Shown: positions 25,856-33,275 of the stretch, piece after piece
Layout of the letters: each line of letters begins with the position of its first letter
Numbering within the stretch: position 1 is the stretch's first letter
Assembly: GCA_964597045.1 (NCBI GenBank)
Contig: CAZQWE010000003.1
Span: 1 to 64,000 of the forward strand
From: UBA9655 sp964597045
GTDB lineage: Bacteria; Pseudomonadota; Alphaproteobacteria; UBA9655
DNA length: 64,000 nucleotides
Reading direction: 5' to 3'
Program-made: the position numbers and the translations under genes
The notes under the pieces: model-generated
Databases searched by the model: none
Told to the model about the DNA's origin: nothing
The model's input: only the letters and a program-made list of their open reading frames with translations

Positions 25856-27105
25856 TGAAATCTGAATTGTTAAAAACCCTAAAAGAGCGAGGGTTTATTT
25901 ACCAATGTACGGACCTTGATTCTTTAGATGAGGAACTGTCAAAAGGACCTATTACGGCTTATTTGGGATTTGATGCAACGGCCTCAAGTTTTCATGTGGG
26001 AAACCTGATTCAAATTATGCTTCTTTACTGGCTTCAAAAATGTGGGCATCGCCCCTTAGTTTTGATGGGGGGAGCCACCACTAAAATTGGAGACCCGACG
26101 GGTAAGGATGAACTCAGGAAGATACTACCAGACGCTCATATTGACGCGAACATAAAAAGTTTATCCCGTGTTTTTGAAAAGGCCGTCACATTTGGTAAAG
26201 GCCCTCAAGAGGCGATTCTTCTCAATAATTCGGAATGGATTGACAAAATCAATTATCCGGCCTTCCTACGCGATTTTGGAACCCATATCTCAATCAATAG
26301 AATGCTCAGTTTTGACAGTATTAAATCCCGTCTGGATCGGGATCAACCGCTCACGTTCCTTGAGTTCAATTATATGATCATTCAAGCCTATGATTTCCTT
26401 GAGCTGAACAAGAAATATGATTGTATCCTTGAGATGGGTGGTGCTGATCAATGGGGCAATATTGTGAGCGGTGTTGAACTTGTGAGGCGCGTGAGCCACA
26501 AAACGGTTTATGGACTCACAACTCCCTTACTCACTACATCCAGTGGCTCTAAAATGGGGAAAACGGCTGGGGGAGCTGTGTGGCTTAATGCAGACCTTCT
26601 GTCCCCCTTCGATTATTGGCAGTTTTGGCGCAATACGGAGGACGTCAATGTGGGTCAATACTTAAGACTCTTTACGCTTCTTTCGATTGATGAAATTAAA
26701 CGTCTTGAATCCTTAAAAGGTGCGGAAATCAATGAAGCAAAGAAAGTCCTGGCCGATGAAGCAACCCGTTTTATCCATGGGGAAGAGGCGGTCAAAATGT
26801 CTCGTGAAACGGCCCTAAAGCTATTTGAATCCCATGCTGCTAGCCTTGACGAATCGGCACTTCCTACAGTTCAATTAAGTAAAGATGAACTCGAGAAAGG
26901 AATTCCAATCATTGAGCTCTTCCATCGCCTCAATTTGGCGAGCTCTAAGGGAGAAGCCCGACGTCTCATTGAAGGAGGTGGGGCTCGTTTAAATGATACC
27001 CAAATCACCGATGAACTCCTTACCATCAACCCATCGTCCTTTGAGGGTCAAGAGATCATAAAACTTTCTGCAGGTAAGAAAAGACATGGCCTGGTGAAAA
27101 GGTAA
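25855..27105 (+). CDS. tyrS: tyrosyl-tRNA synthetase
   Basis: 416 residues. Class I aminoacyl-tRNA synthetase charging tRNA-Tyr. YLGFDATASSFHVGNLIQ contains the HIGH-equivalent HVGN, and MGGADQWGNIVSG and KMGKTAGGAVW (KMSKS loop) are present. A C-terminal S4 RNA-binding domain covers about the last 65 residues (RLNLASSKGEARRLIEGGGARLND). It is coupled to phoU through an ATGA overlap. Its last 152 bases plus 2 bases past the stop recur perfectly at 28596-28749, on the far side of an accessory ATPase gene. The gene itself is intact. Confidence 0.97.
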   Translation: MKSELLKTLKERGFIYQCTDLDSLDEELSKGPITAYLGFDATASSFHVGNLIQIMLLYWLQKCGHRPLVLMGGATTKIGDPTGKDELRKILPDAHIDANIKSLSRVFEKAVTFGKGPQEAILLNNSEWIDKINYPAFLRDFGTHISINRMLSFDSIKSRLDRDQPLTFLEFNYMIIQAYDFLELNKKYDCILEMGGADQWGNIVSGVELVRRVSHKTVYGLTTPLLTTSSGSKMGKTAGGAVWLNADLLSPFDYWQFWRNTEDVNVGQYLRLFTLLSIDEIKRLESLKGAEINEAKKVLADEATRFIHGEEAVKMSRETALKLFESHAASLDESALPTVQLSKDELEKGIPIIELFHRLNLASSKGEARRLIEGGGARLNDTQITDELLTINPSSFEGQEIIKLSAGKKRHGLVKR

Positions 27106-27166
27106 CTCAATCTATCTCATATCTCTTATTCAAGTATCTTTGGTCAGGAAGGCTTCATGGGTTACG

Positions 27167-27235
27167 ATGCAGAAAACGCGATTGCTTGAATGCAGAAAAC
27201 GCGATATGCTTAATGCAGAAAACGCGGAAGAAATT
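27167..27235 (+). repeat. triple direct repeat, 23-bp period, ahead of ATPase A
   Basis: The core ATGCAGAAAACGCG occurs at 27167, 27190 and 27213, exactly 23 bp apart. The linkers of units 1 and 2 are also alike (ATTGCTTGA and ATATGCTTA); the third linker is changed into GAAGAAATT. The third unit runs into the ribosome binding site GGAAG (27226-27230) of the gene starting at 27239. The period is not a multiple of three, so the open frame through the array is not meaningful coding sequence. Confidence 0.95.
27182..27210 (+). promoter_or_regulatory. possible promoter interleaved with array A
   Basis: TTGCTT (27182-27187, in the linker of unit 1) and TATGCT (27205-27210, in the linker of unit 2) are separated by 17 bp, the core of unit 2 filling the spacer. 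The match to consensus is weak (3/6 and 4/6), but the arrangement is the same as the much better promoter in the array of ATPase E (58560-58588), which is why I list it. Confidence 0.4.
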
Positions 27236-27238
27236 GTT

Positions 27239-28471
27239 ATGAGCAAATATGGACGTTGGCAGAAAGATATTATAAAGAAGGCCCTTTTGACACGGCGAGT
27301 TGTCTTGTTGGCTGGACCTAGGCAATGTGGAAAGACAACGCTTGTTAAGCAGCTTGTTTCCAGTGATGTAGAATATCGAACCCTTGACTCGCTAGCCGCT
27401 AGGGACGCCGCAGCCAAGGACCCAGAGGATTTTGTTATGCATTCTGGTGAAACACTGATTATCGATGAGGTTCAGCGGATACCAGATTTAATAATCGCCA
27501 TCAAAAAGGTTGTAGATGAAGACACTCGCCCCGGCCAGTATTTACTTACTGGATCGGCCAATATAGCCACTCTGCCTACTGTAAAAGAATCACTGGCCGG
27601 AAGAATACGGAAAATAAGATTACGCACACTTTCACAAGGTGAGATTAGAGGCACCCCTCCTGCATTTTTAGAACGCGCATTCGAACGAAATTTTAAATTT
27701 GGGTTTAATCCGATCACCAAGGAAGAAGTTGTAAAAACAGCTTCCATCGGTGGGTTCCCAGAGCCCCTCACTCTCAATGAGCGCGATCGAAGAGAATGGC
27801 ATAGCAACTATATTACGACCTTGTTGGAAAGAGACCTCGCGGAACTCTACAATTTAGAGAAACACGACACCATGGGGAAACTAGTAGACATACTATGCGC
27901 GTGGTCAAGTAAGTATATGGATATGAACGCCATAGCAGCCGGTTTGGGGGTTCAGTGGCGCACACTAGACTCATACATCAACGCCCTGGCCGCGTTATAT
28001 TTGGTAGAGCGCGTACCTCCATGGCGCAACACTGACTATGACCGCGTCGGCAAGAAGCCTAAGATCTTTATGGCTGATAGTGGATTGATGTTTTCGTTAC
28101 TGGGCTGGAACTTGGAGCAACTTCGCTTCCAACCCGACATGTTGGGCAAATTAATTGAGACATTCGCTTATAATGAAATTGCAACACAAGCAGAAGCAAA
28201 CCCCGGCCTGTTTGAGGTGTTCCATTACCGTGATCGCGAAAGGCGAGAAATCGATTTTATTATTATGAAAGAAAAGCAATCCATACTTGCCATCGAAATC
28301 AAGGCTTCCAATTCGGTTTCAGCCAGTGATTTTAAACACATGACCTGGTTCCAAAAGCATCTGGCGAAGGGGCGACCTTTCGTCGGCATCGTGCTTTATA
28401 CCGGCGAGATACCTCTGTCCTTCGGCGATAATAAGTGGGCTATACCTTTCGGAATGCTCTGGGCTGATTAG
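27239..28471 (+). CDS. AAA_14/DUF4143-type ATPase with PD-(D/E)XK-like C-terminus (ATPase A)
   Basis: 410 residues. AAA+ ATPase domain with Walker A AGPRQCGKTT (25-34), Walker B LIIDEVQ (73-79), a sensor-like LLTGSANI and LAGRIRKI. A winged-helix part lies in the middle (NAIAAGLGVQWRTLDSYINA). The C-terminal DUF4143 region ends in EIDFII...AIEIKAS (about 337-355), the spaced acidic/Lys pattern of PD-(D/E)XK nucleases. Start at ATG 27239 is preferred over the ATG at 27140 because the intervening 99 bp are the repeats, and GGAAG lies 8 bases before it. Codon use is visibly richer in G and C than in tyrS or radC, suggesting transfer. Biological role not established. Confidence 0.9.
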   Translation: MSKYGRWQKDIIKKALLTRRVVLLAGPRQCGKTTLVKQLVSSDVEYRTLDSLAARDAAAKDPEDFVMHSGETLIIDEVQRIPDLIIAIKKVVDEDTRPGQYLLTGSANIATLPTVKESLAGRIRKIRLRTLSQGEIRGTPPAFLERAFERNFKFGFNPITKEEVVKTASIGGFPEPLTLNERDRREWHSNYITTLLERDLAELYNLEKHDTMGKLVDILCAWSSKYMDMNAIAAGLGVQWRTLDSYINALAALYLVERVPPWRNTDYDRVGKKPKIFMADSGLMFSLLGWNLEQLRFQPDMLGKLIETFAYNEIATQAEANPGLFEVFHYRDRERREIDFIIMKEKQSILAIEIKASNSVSASDFKHMTWFQKHLAKGRPFVGIVLYTGEIPLSFGDNKWAIPFGMLWAD

Positions 28472-28531
28472 ATTGGTAAACATATTTTGACCAGCTGAGT
28501 TTGTGTGGTTTATCTGTCCGTGAGCGCTTAA

Positions 28532-28743
28532 AAAACGAAAGAGGAGGCAAATGCCGAAGCCTTTAAGTTATTAAGCGCAGCTGCTGAGGAGGGCAAAGCC
28601 CGACGTCTCATTGAAGGAGGTGGGGCTCGTTTAAATGATACCCAAATCACCGATGAACTCCTTACCATCAACCCATCGTCCTTTGAGGGTCAAGAGATCA
28701 TAAAACTTTCTGCAGGTAAGAAAAGACATGGCCTGGTGAAAAG
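28532..28743 (+). pseudogene. chimeric fragment: Sel1-like repeat joined to the tyrS 3' end
   Basis: An open frame without start codon. Bases 28532-28597 encode EEANAEAFKLLSAAAEEGKA, which reads like one Sel1/TPR-like repeat (A.EAFK.L..AAEEGKA). It runs in frame into an exact copy of the last codons of tyrS (ARRLIEGGGARLND...), ending at the copied TAA (28743-28746 region). It looks like a piece of a Sel1-repeat gene fused to a duplicated tyrS end by the same event that placed ATPase A here. Not expected to be expressed. The 60 bases between the ATPase A stop and this fragment hold nothing recognisable. Confidence 0.6.
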
Positions 28744-28749
28744 GTAACT
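28596..28749 (+). repeat. perfect 154-bp copy of the tyrS 3' end
   Basis: Bases 28596-28749 are identical to 26954-27107 (constant offset 1642), covering the last part of the tyrS S4 domain, the stop codon and 2 bp beyond. The two copies flank ATPase A and its array as direct repeats. Perfect identity over 154 bp implies a recent duplication or ongoing gene conversion. Homologous recombination between the copies would delete ATPase A cleanly and leave tyrS intact. Confidence 0.95.
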
Positions 28750-28790
28750 GAGATAGGCTTTCTTGTTTTATCCCCTTAAAAACGAATGAC

Positions 28791-28878
28791 TTGCGCATAA
28801 TCTATAATTCATGATTATGCGCAAATTAAATGGTCGACAAAAAGTTGCGCGTAATCTATAATTCTTGATTATGCGCAA
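28791..28878 (+). repeat. two long palindromes 54 bp apart, ahead of ATPase B
   Basis: Element 1 (28791-28824): 12-bp arms TTGCGCATAATC and GATTATGCGCAA, perfectly complementary, around the 10-base spacer TATAATTCAT. Element 2 (28845-28878): the same with one arm mismatch (TTGCGCGTAATC) and spacer TATAATTCTT. The period is 54 bp and the identity extends a few bases beyond each element (ATTA). The second element ends 15 bp before the ATG of the ATPase at 28894. Confidence 0.96.
28834..28862 (+). promoter_or_regulatory. promoter for ATPase B overlapping its palindrome
   Basis: TCGACA (28834-28839) and TATAAT (28857-28862) at the ideal 17-bp distance. The -35 box lies between the two palindromes and the -10 box is the first six bases of the spacer inside palindrome 2. 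A protein bound to the palindrome would cover the -10 box and start point, so the palindromes look like operators. Confidence 0.7.
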
Positions 28879-28893
28879 ATTACCAGGGGGTCA

Positions 28894-30339
28894 ATGATGA
28901 AGTCATCATTCTTTATAGGCCGGATGGAGGAACTTTCTCGCCTCAATCTTCTCTTTGAAAAACCAACTGCAAGTCTCGTTGTCGTAAAAGGCAGGCGACG
29001 CATTGGGAAAAGCCGTCTTATAGAAGAGTTTGCAAAAGGCAAGCGATTCTTGAGATTTTCAGGAATACCACCAACACCGAATATTACGGAACAAAGTCAG
29101 AGAGATGTTTTTGCACAGCAATTGGTTAAGCAAATTCCCGGCCCATCACTCAAAGCTTCTAACTGGGCAGAGTTGTTTACCTACCTTGCTAAGCAGGTAG
29201 GTAATGAGCCAACAGTCATTTTGTTTGATGAAATATCATGGTTGGGCTCACAGGATCCAACTTTTCTGGGTTTGCTTAAAAATGCCTGGGATATTGAATT
29301 TAAACAAAAACCAAATCTCATCCTTGTCCTGTGTGGATCAGTCTCAACGTGGATCCAGGAGAATATCATAAAAAGCACAGCTTTTTTTGGGAGGTTGTCT
29401 CTTGTCCTCAATCTTGAGGAATTGACCTTACCAGAATGCTCCACCTTTCTCGATAAACGAGGATTCAGGGGATCACCTTATGAGAAGTTTAAAATTCTCT
29501 CGGTTTTGGGGGGAATTCCCTTTTATCTCGAGGAAGTCCAAGCTAAATTAAACGCTGACGAGAACATCACACAACTATGCTTTCGGAAAAGTGGTATACT
29601 CGTTAATGAATTTGATTTGATTTTTCATGATCTATTTACAAAAAGAAATGAGACATACAAACGCATTATTGACGCACTTGTTTATGGGAGCCTTGAATTC
29701 AATCAAATTGCTGAAGCAATTCATTATTCGAAGGGAGGGGTATTAAGCGAATATCTGGATAACCTTATAGAAGCTGGTTTTGTTTCTAGAAATTTCACCT
29801 GGAACCTAAAAACAGGAGGGGAATCCCCTCGCCTTAGCCATTATAGACTGAGTGATAACTATTTAAGGTTCTATTTAAGGTACATTTCTCCACAAATGGG
29901 AAACATTGCGAGAGATGAATTTAGATTGGTGTCTCCATCAACTCTTCCCGGATGGGACAGAATGATGGGACTCCAATTTGAGAATTTAGTTCTAAAAAAC
30001 CGTCAATTAATTAAAGAGGTTCTTCGAATTGCCCCTGAAGATGTTGTTATTGATAATCCCTATTTTCAGAGAAAAACGATAGCACATCCAGGATTTCAAG
30101 TCGATTATCTTATACAAACGCGTCATAAGGTTCTTTTTTTCTGTGAAATAAAATTTTCCAGGCAGGAAATTCGATCTAATATTATACATGAGATGAAATC
30201 CAAGATAGAGAAAGCTGCTCACCTTCGCGGGATGGCCTACTGTCCAGTACTTATTCACATGAATGGTGTTGAGGATGGAGTAGTGGACAGTCAGTATTTC
30301 ACAGAGATCATTGATTTTTCTTCATGTCTCATTGAATAA
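28894..30339 (+). CDS. ATPase_2/DUF234-type ATPase with PD-(D/E)XK-like C-terminus (ATPase B)
   Basis: 481 residues. N-terminal FFIGRMEELSRLNLLF, Walker A GRRRIGKS (33-40), Walker B VILFDEISWLG, sensor LVLCGSVSTW. The middle has a winged-helix segment (FNQIAEAIHYSKGGVLSEYLDNLIEAGFV), then YRLSDNYLRFYLRYI and the C-terminal QVDYLIQTRHKVLFFCEIKFS, the D...EIK pattern of the nuclease-like DUF234 domain. It is a clear paralogue of ATPase D at 55538: both are 481 residues and share GRRRIGKSRLIEEFAKGKRF. The ribosome binding site AGGGGG lies 4-9 bases upstream. Its stop is 2 bp from the convergent radC stop. Role not established. Confidence 0.9.
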   Translation: MMKSSFFIGRMEELSRLNLLFEKPTASLVVVKGRRRIGKSRLIEEFAKGKRFLRFSGIPPTPNITEQSQRDVFAQQLVKQIPGPSLKASNWAELFTYLAKQVGNEPTVILFDEISWLGSQDPTFLGLLKNAWDIEFKQKPNLILVLCGSVSTWIQENIIKSTAFFGRLSLVLNLEELTLPECSTFLDKRGFRGSPYEKFKILSVLGGIPFYLEEVQAKLNADENITQLCFRKSGILVNEFDLIFHDLFTKRNETYKRIIDALVYGSLEFNQIAEAIHYSKGGVLSEYLDNLIEAGFVSRNFTWNLKTGGESPRLSHYRLSDNYLRFYLRYISPQMGNIARDEFRLVSPSTLPGWDRMMGLQFENLVLKNRQLIKEVLRIAPEDVVIDNPYFQRKTIAHPGFQVDYLIQTRHKVLFFCEIKFSRQEIRSNIIHEMKSKIEKAAHLRGMAYCPVLIHMNGVEDGVVDSQYFTEIIDFSSCLIE

Positions 30340-30341
30340 AA

Positions 30342-31013
30342 CTAAATCAAGCGCATTTCTTTTAAAGACGTATGACCATGACGGCCAATGATTAAATGAT
30401 CCAAAACCCCAACATCAAGTTCACGGCCCGCATTCATGATTCGTCTCGTTAGATCAATATCTTCCTGGGAAGGTGTAGGGTCCCCACTGGGGTGGTTATG
30501 GACCATGATGAGATGACTGGCTCCGAGCTCCAGGGTTCGCTTTATGACTTCTCGTGGAAACACAGCTGTTTGATTGACCGTTCCATTGCCTTGAACTTCA
30601 TCCGCAATCATATGGTGCTTATGATCTAAAAACAGCATTCGAAATTCTTCCACCTTCAAGTGGGACATTCGGGAACGGCAATACTTCAGCACGTCATCTC
30701 CAGATGTGAGCTGAGGGTGAAGGGAGACTTCTTCTCGAAGCAAGCGACAGGAGGCCTCATGCACAGCTTTAAGAGCAACAATCGTTGCCTCTCCCACACC
30801 GGGAACTGCTTTAAGCGCCTCAACATCAGCTTGAAATAAACCTGAAAGACCTCCAAATTCTTCAAGAAGTCTCTTAGCGAGAGGTTTAACGTCCCCTCTC
30901 GGGATCACCCCAAAAAGAATTAACTCAATAAGTTCATAGTCCGGTAGCCCTTTTGCACCTCCTTTGAGGAAGCGTTCCCTTAGGCGTCCGCGATGTCCTT
31001 CATGGGTTGTCAT
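30342..31013 (-). CDS. radC: RadC/JAB domain DNA repair-type protein
   Basis: 223 residues. N-terminal helix-hairpin-helix region (LKAVPGVGEATIVALKAVHEA) and C-terminal MPN/JAB domain with the metal site motif HNHPSGDPTPSQED and the preceding EV..NGT.N. RadC proteins were once tied to repair and recombination, but the biochemical role remains uncertain. It overlaps map by 4 bp. Its 3' end abuts the accessory ATPase B, whose stop is only 2 bp away. Confidence 0.95.
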   Translation of the reverse strand: MTTHEGHRGRLRERFLKGGAKGLPDYELIELILFGVIPRGDVKPLAKRLLEEFGGLSGLFQADVEALKAVPGVGEATIVALKAVHEASCRLLREEVSLHPQLTSGDDVLKYCRSRMSHLKVEEFRMLFLDHKHHMIADEVQGNGTVNQTAVFPREVIKRTLELGASHLIMVHNHPSGDPTPSQEDIDLTRRIMNAGRELDVGVLDHLIIGRHGHTSLKEMRLI

Positions 31014-31774
31014 AGGGTAAATATCTCATATCCTGTTGAAGTTACACCAATACTGTGCTCAAACTGGGCTGATAGGGATTTGTCTCTTGTGACAGCCGTC
31101 CAGCCATCCTCAAGAACCTTTACCTCAAACCGACCTGCATTAATCATGGGCTCAATTGTAAAGAACATTCCTTCAAGAAGTTCCACTCCTGTATGAGGTC
31201 TACCAAAATGAAGCACTTCTGGCGCATCGTGAAAGACACGGCCTAAACCATGTCCACAAAAATCTCTTACAACTGAAAAACCCTTTGATTCAGCAAAACT
31301 TTGGATGGCGTGTCCAATGTCCCCTATTTGTGCTCCTGGCTTTACGACCTCAATACCCCGCATCATGGCTTCATAAGTCACATCAATTAATTTCTGAGCT
31401 TTCAAAGGGATTTTTCCAATAGCAAACATGCGGCTTGTATCTCCATACCATCCATCAAGTATGACAGTGATATCAATGTTAAGGATGTCACCAGCATAAA
31501 GCTTTTTTGGACCTGGGATACCATGACAAACAACATGATTAACAGAAGTACAAATCGATTTCGGATACGTTCCTTTGTAGTTTAAGGGGGCAGGGATCGC
31601 CTTATGACTGAGGATAAATTCGTGACATAAATCATTGAGCTCGCCTGTTGTTACCCCTTCTTTTACAAAGGGCGTAATATAGTCAAGAACACGTGCCGCA
31701 AGATGCCCTGCCTTACGCATGCTTTCGAAATCCGCTGGCGTATATATGGGTATATGAGCATTATCATTAGACAT
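31010..31774 (-). CDS. map: methionine aminopeptidase type I
   Basis: 254 residues. Removes the initiator methionine from nascent proteins. The five metal ligands sit in recognisable motifs: ILNIDITVILDGWYGDTSRMF (two Asp), CGHGLGRVFHDAPEVLHFG (His), FTIEPMIN (Glu) and the C-terminal SAQFEHSIGVT (Glu). CHGIPG provides the substrate-side His. It is upstream of, and overlaps, radC. Confidence 0.97.
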   Translation of the reverse strand: MSNDNAHIPIYTPADFESMRKAGHLAARVLDYITPFVKEGVTTGELNDLCHEFILSHKAIPAPLNYKGTYPKSICTSVNHVVCHGIPGPKKLYAGDILNIDITVILDGWYGDTSRMFAIGKIPLKAQKLIDVTYEAMMRGIEVVKPGAQIGDIGHAIQSFAESKGFSVVRDFCGHGLGRVFHDAPEVLHFGRPHTGVELLEGMFFTIEPMINAGRFEVKVLEDGWTAVTRDKSLSAQFEHSIGVTSTGYEIFTL

Positions 31775-32009
31775 AAATAATCTCTTATTTAGGATTGACT
31801 ATGCTCAGTATATCAACATTATTTAAAGCATCAAGGTATTCGTTTTGTGATTTTCCTCCTTGAAATCATTTCAACAAATCTTATTCATTGAATAATTCTA
31901 CAGTTTAATAAAAAAAGTCAGTAAATTATCCGTTGATAGTGAAAAAATATATTGATTTGATTTTTTAACTGTAATATAGAATTCGGGCAACATAACAAGG
32001 GAAATACCA

Positions 32010-32435
32010 ATGACAGAAAAAAATGAATCTCTAGATGTAATGGTTTTAGTGGCAGAAGTCGTGGCCGCTTATGTATCAAACCACGAAATGACAACTGATT
32101 CTTTGCCCACCTTTATAAAGCAGGTTCATCAAAGTTTATGCAATCTTAATTCAAGACAATCCTATGTTCATACATCCAGAACAGAACCAGCGGTTCCCGT
32201 TGAGGAATCCGTTCAAGCCGATTATATCGTTTGCCTCGAAGATGGTCGCTGTATGAAAATGTTAAAGCGTCACCTTAAAACGGCCTATAACATGACACCG
32301 GATCAATACCGTGAAAGATGGAATCTCCCCCATAACTATCCAATGGTTGCACCAAACTATGCAAAACGTCGTCAAAACATTGCAAAAGATATTGGCCTTG
32401 GCACACACAGGAAAGGCCGAAAAAAAGCCGCTTAG
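32010..32435 (+). CDS. MucR/Ros family transcriptional regulator
   Basis: 141 residues. Alphaproteobacterial zinc-finger regulator: an N-terminal helical part (LVAEVVAAYVSNHEM) and the DNA-binding domain YIVCLEDGRCMKMLKRHLKTAYNMTPDQYRERWNLP, with a basic tail (HRKGRKKAA). The second Cys of the finger (C in GRC) and the H...Y spacing differ slightly from the classical C2H2 layout, as is common in MucR homologues. Relatives control surface polysaccharide, motility and cell-cycle genes. Monocistronic with an AAGGGAAA ribosome binding site; a dyad follows at 32442. Confidence 0.92.
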   Translation: MTEKNESLDVMVLVAEVVAAYVSNHEMTTDSLPTFIKQVHQSLCNLNSRQSYVHTSRTEPAVPVEESVQADYIVCLEDGRCMKMLKRHLKTAYNMTPDQYRERWNLPHNYPMVAPNYAKRRQNIAKDIGLGTHRKGRKKAA

Positions 32436-32441
32436 TCTTTT

Positions 32442-32481
32442 GTCATTGCGAGTGTAGCTGGATAAAGTTCCTCGCAATGAC
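32442..32481. repeat. inverted repeat, GTCATTGCGAG arms
   Basis: Perfect 11-bp arms GTCATTGCGAG (32442-32452) and CTCGCAATGAC (32471-32481) around an 18-base loop, 7 bp after the MucR-type gene. The sequence resembles short dispersed palindromes found in many intracellular bacteria. There is no T-run, so it is a poor intrinsic terminator, though it may stabilise the mRNA end. Confidence 0.75.
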
Positions 32482-32517
32482 GATTAAAGAAATGAGAGCT
32501 AGAGGGAGGACACATCT

Positions 32518-33273
32518 CTGCTTGAATCAAAACCACTTATTGAGCTTATTCATGTTTCAAAGACCTTTCAAAATGAAAGTGAGCTCAGCATAAAGGATAT
32601 ATCCTTATCAGTGCGAAGTGGTGAATGTTTGGTGATTATTGGCTCCTCGGGTGGAGGCAAATCAACGTTATTGAAGTTAATCAATGGGCTTGAAAAGCCC
32701 ACCAGCGGAACCATCCTTATCAAAGATAAGAATATAAATACCTATGATATCCTTGAGTTAAGGCGTTCCTTCTTCGGATATGTGTTTCAAAAAAGTGGTC
32801 TTTTCCCCCATATGACTGTGGGAGAAAATATCAATATCGTCCTTAAACTTACAAAAAAACCTCCTGATTTTCGGAAAAAGAGGATCAAAGAATTACTTGA
32901 ATTTATGCACCTTGATCCCACAATCTATGCGGATCGCTACCCTTCCCAGCTCTCAGGGGGCGAACAACAACGCATTGGTGTTGCCCGAGCTCTTGCAACG
33001 GATAATGAATGTCTTCTCATGGATGAACCTTTTGGAGCTTTAGACGCCTTAACTCGAAATGAATTACAGAATGAAATTATCCGCTTAAAAGAAAACCTTA
33101 ATAAGACGATCATTTTTGTAACACATGATGTGGTTGAAGCTTTTAAGATCGGGGATCGCATCGCTGTATTACAGCAAGGGACACTCGAACAAGTTGATAC
33201 AAAAGAGAAGCTCATTCTTTCACCAAAAACACCCTTTGTTGAACAATTGGTGGGTACGGTTAATAAGGACTGA
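32518..33273 (+). CDS. osmoprotectant (betaine/choline-type) ABC transporter ATPase, CTG start
   Basis: 251 residues. Importer ATPase: first strand IELIHVSKTF, Walker A GSSGGGKSTLLKLINGLEKP, signature LSGGEQQRIGVARALA, Walker B CLLMDEPFGALDALTR and switch His FVTHDVVEAF. The conserved first 30 residues lie upstream of the only standard start (GTG 32611). The frame is closed by TAG at 32500-32502, so the start must fall within 32503-32610. CTG at 32518 sits 7 bases after GGGAGGA (32504-32510) and gives the right N-terminus. It is followed 2 bp later by the fused permease/binding-protein gene. Confidence 0.85.
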   Translation: MLESKPLIELIHVSKTFQNESELSIKDISLSVRSGECLVIIGSSGGGKSTLLKLINGLEKPTSGTILIKDKNINTYDILELRRSFFGYVFQKSGLFPHMTVGENINIVLKLTKKPPDFRKKRIKELLEFMHLDPTIYADRYPSQLSGGEQQRIGVARALATDNECLLMDEPFGALDALTRNELQNEIIRLKENLNKTIIFVTHDVVEAFKIGDRIAVLQQGTLEQVDTKEKLILSPKTPFVEQLVGTVNKD

Positions 33274-33275
33274 TT

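Noticed and set aside
27167..27235. CRISPR array
   Set aside because: The units are 14 bp with 9-bp linkers that are themselves similar; there are no spacers of 25-40 bp and no cas genes. The same holds for the other arrays.
27140..27238. N-terminal extension of ATPase A through the repeats
   Set aside because: The added 33 residues are translated 23-bp repeats; a good ribosome binding site and the family start are at 27239.
32611..33273. GTG at 32611 as the start of the ABC ATPase
   Set aside because: It would remove the conserved first strand, which is encoded just upstream in the same frame behind a good ribosome binding site.
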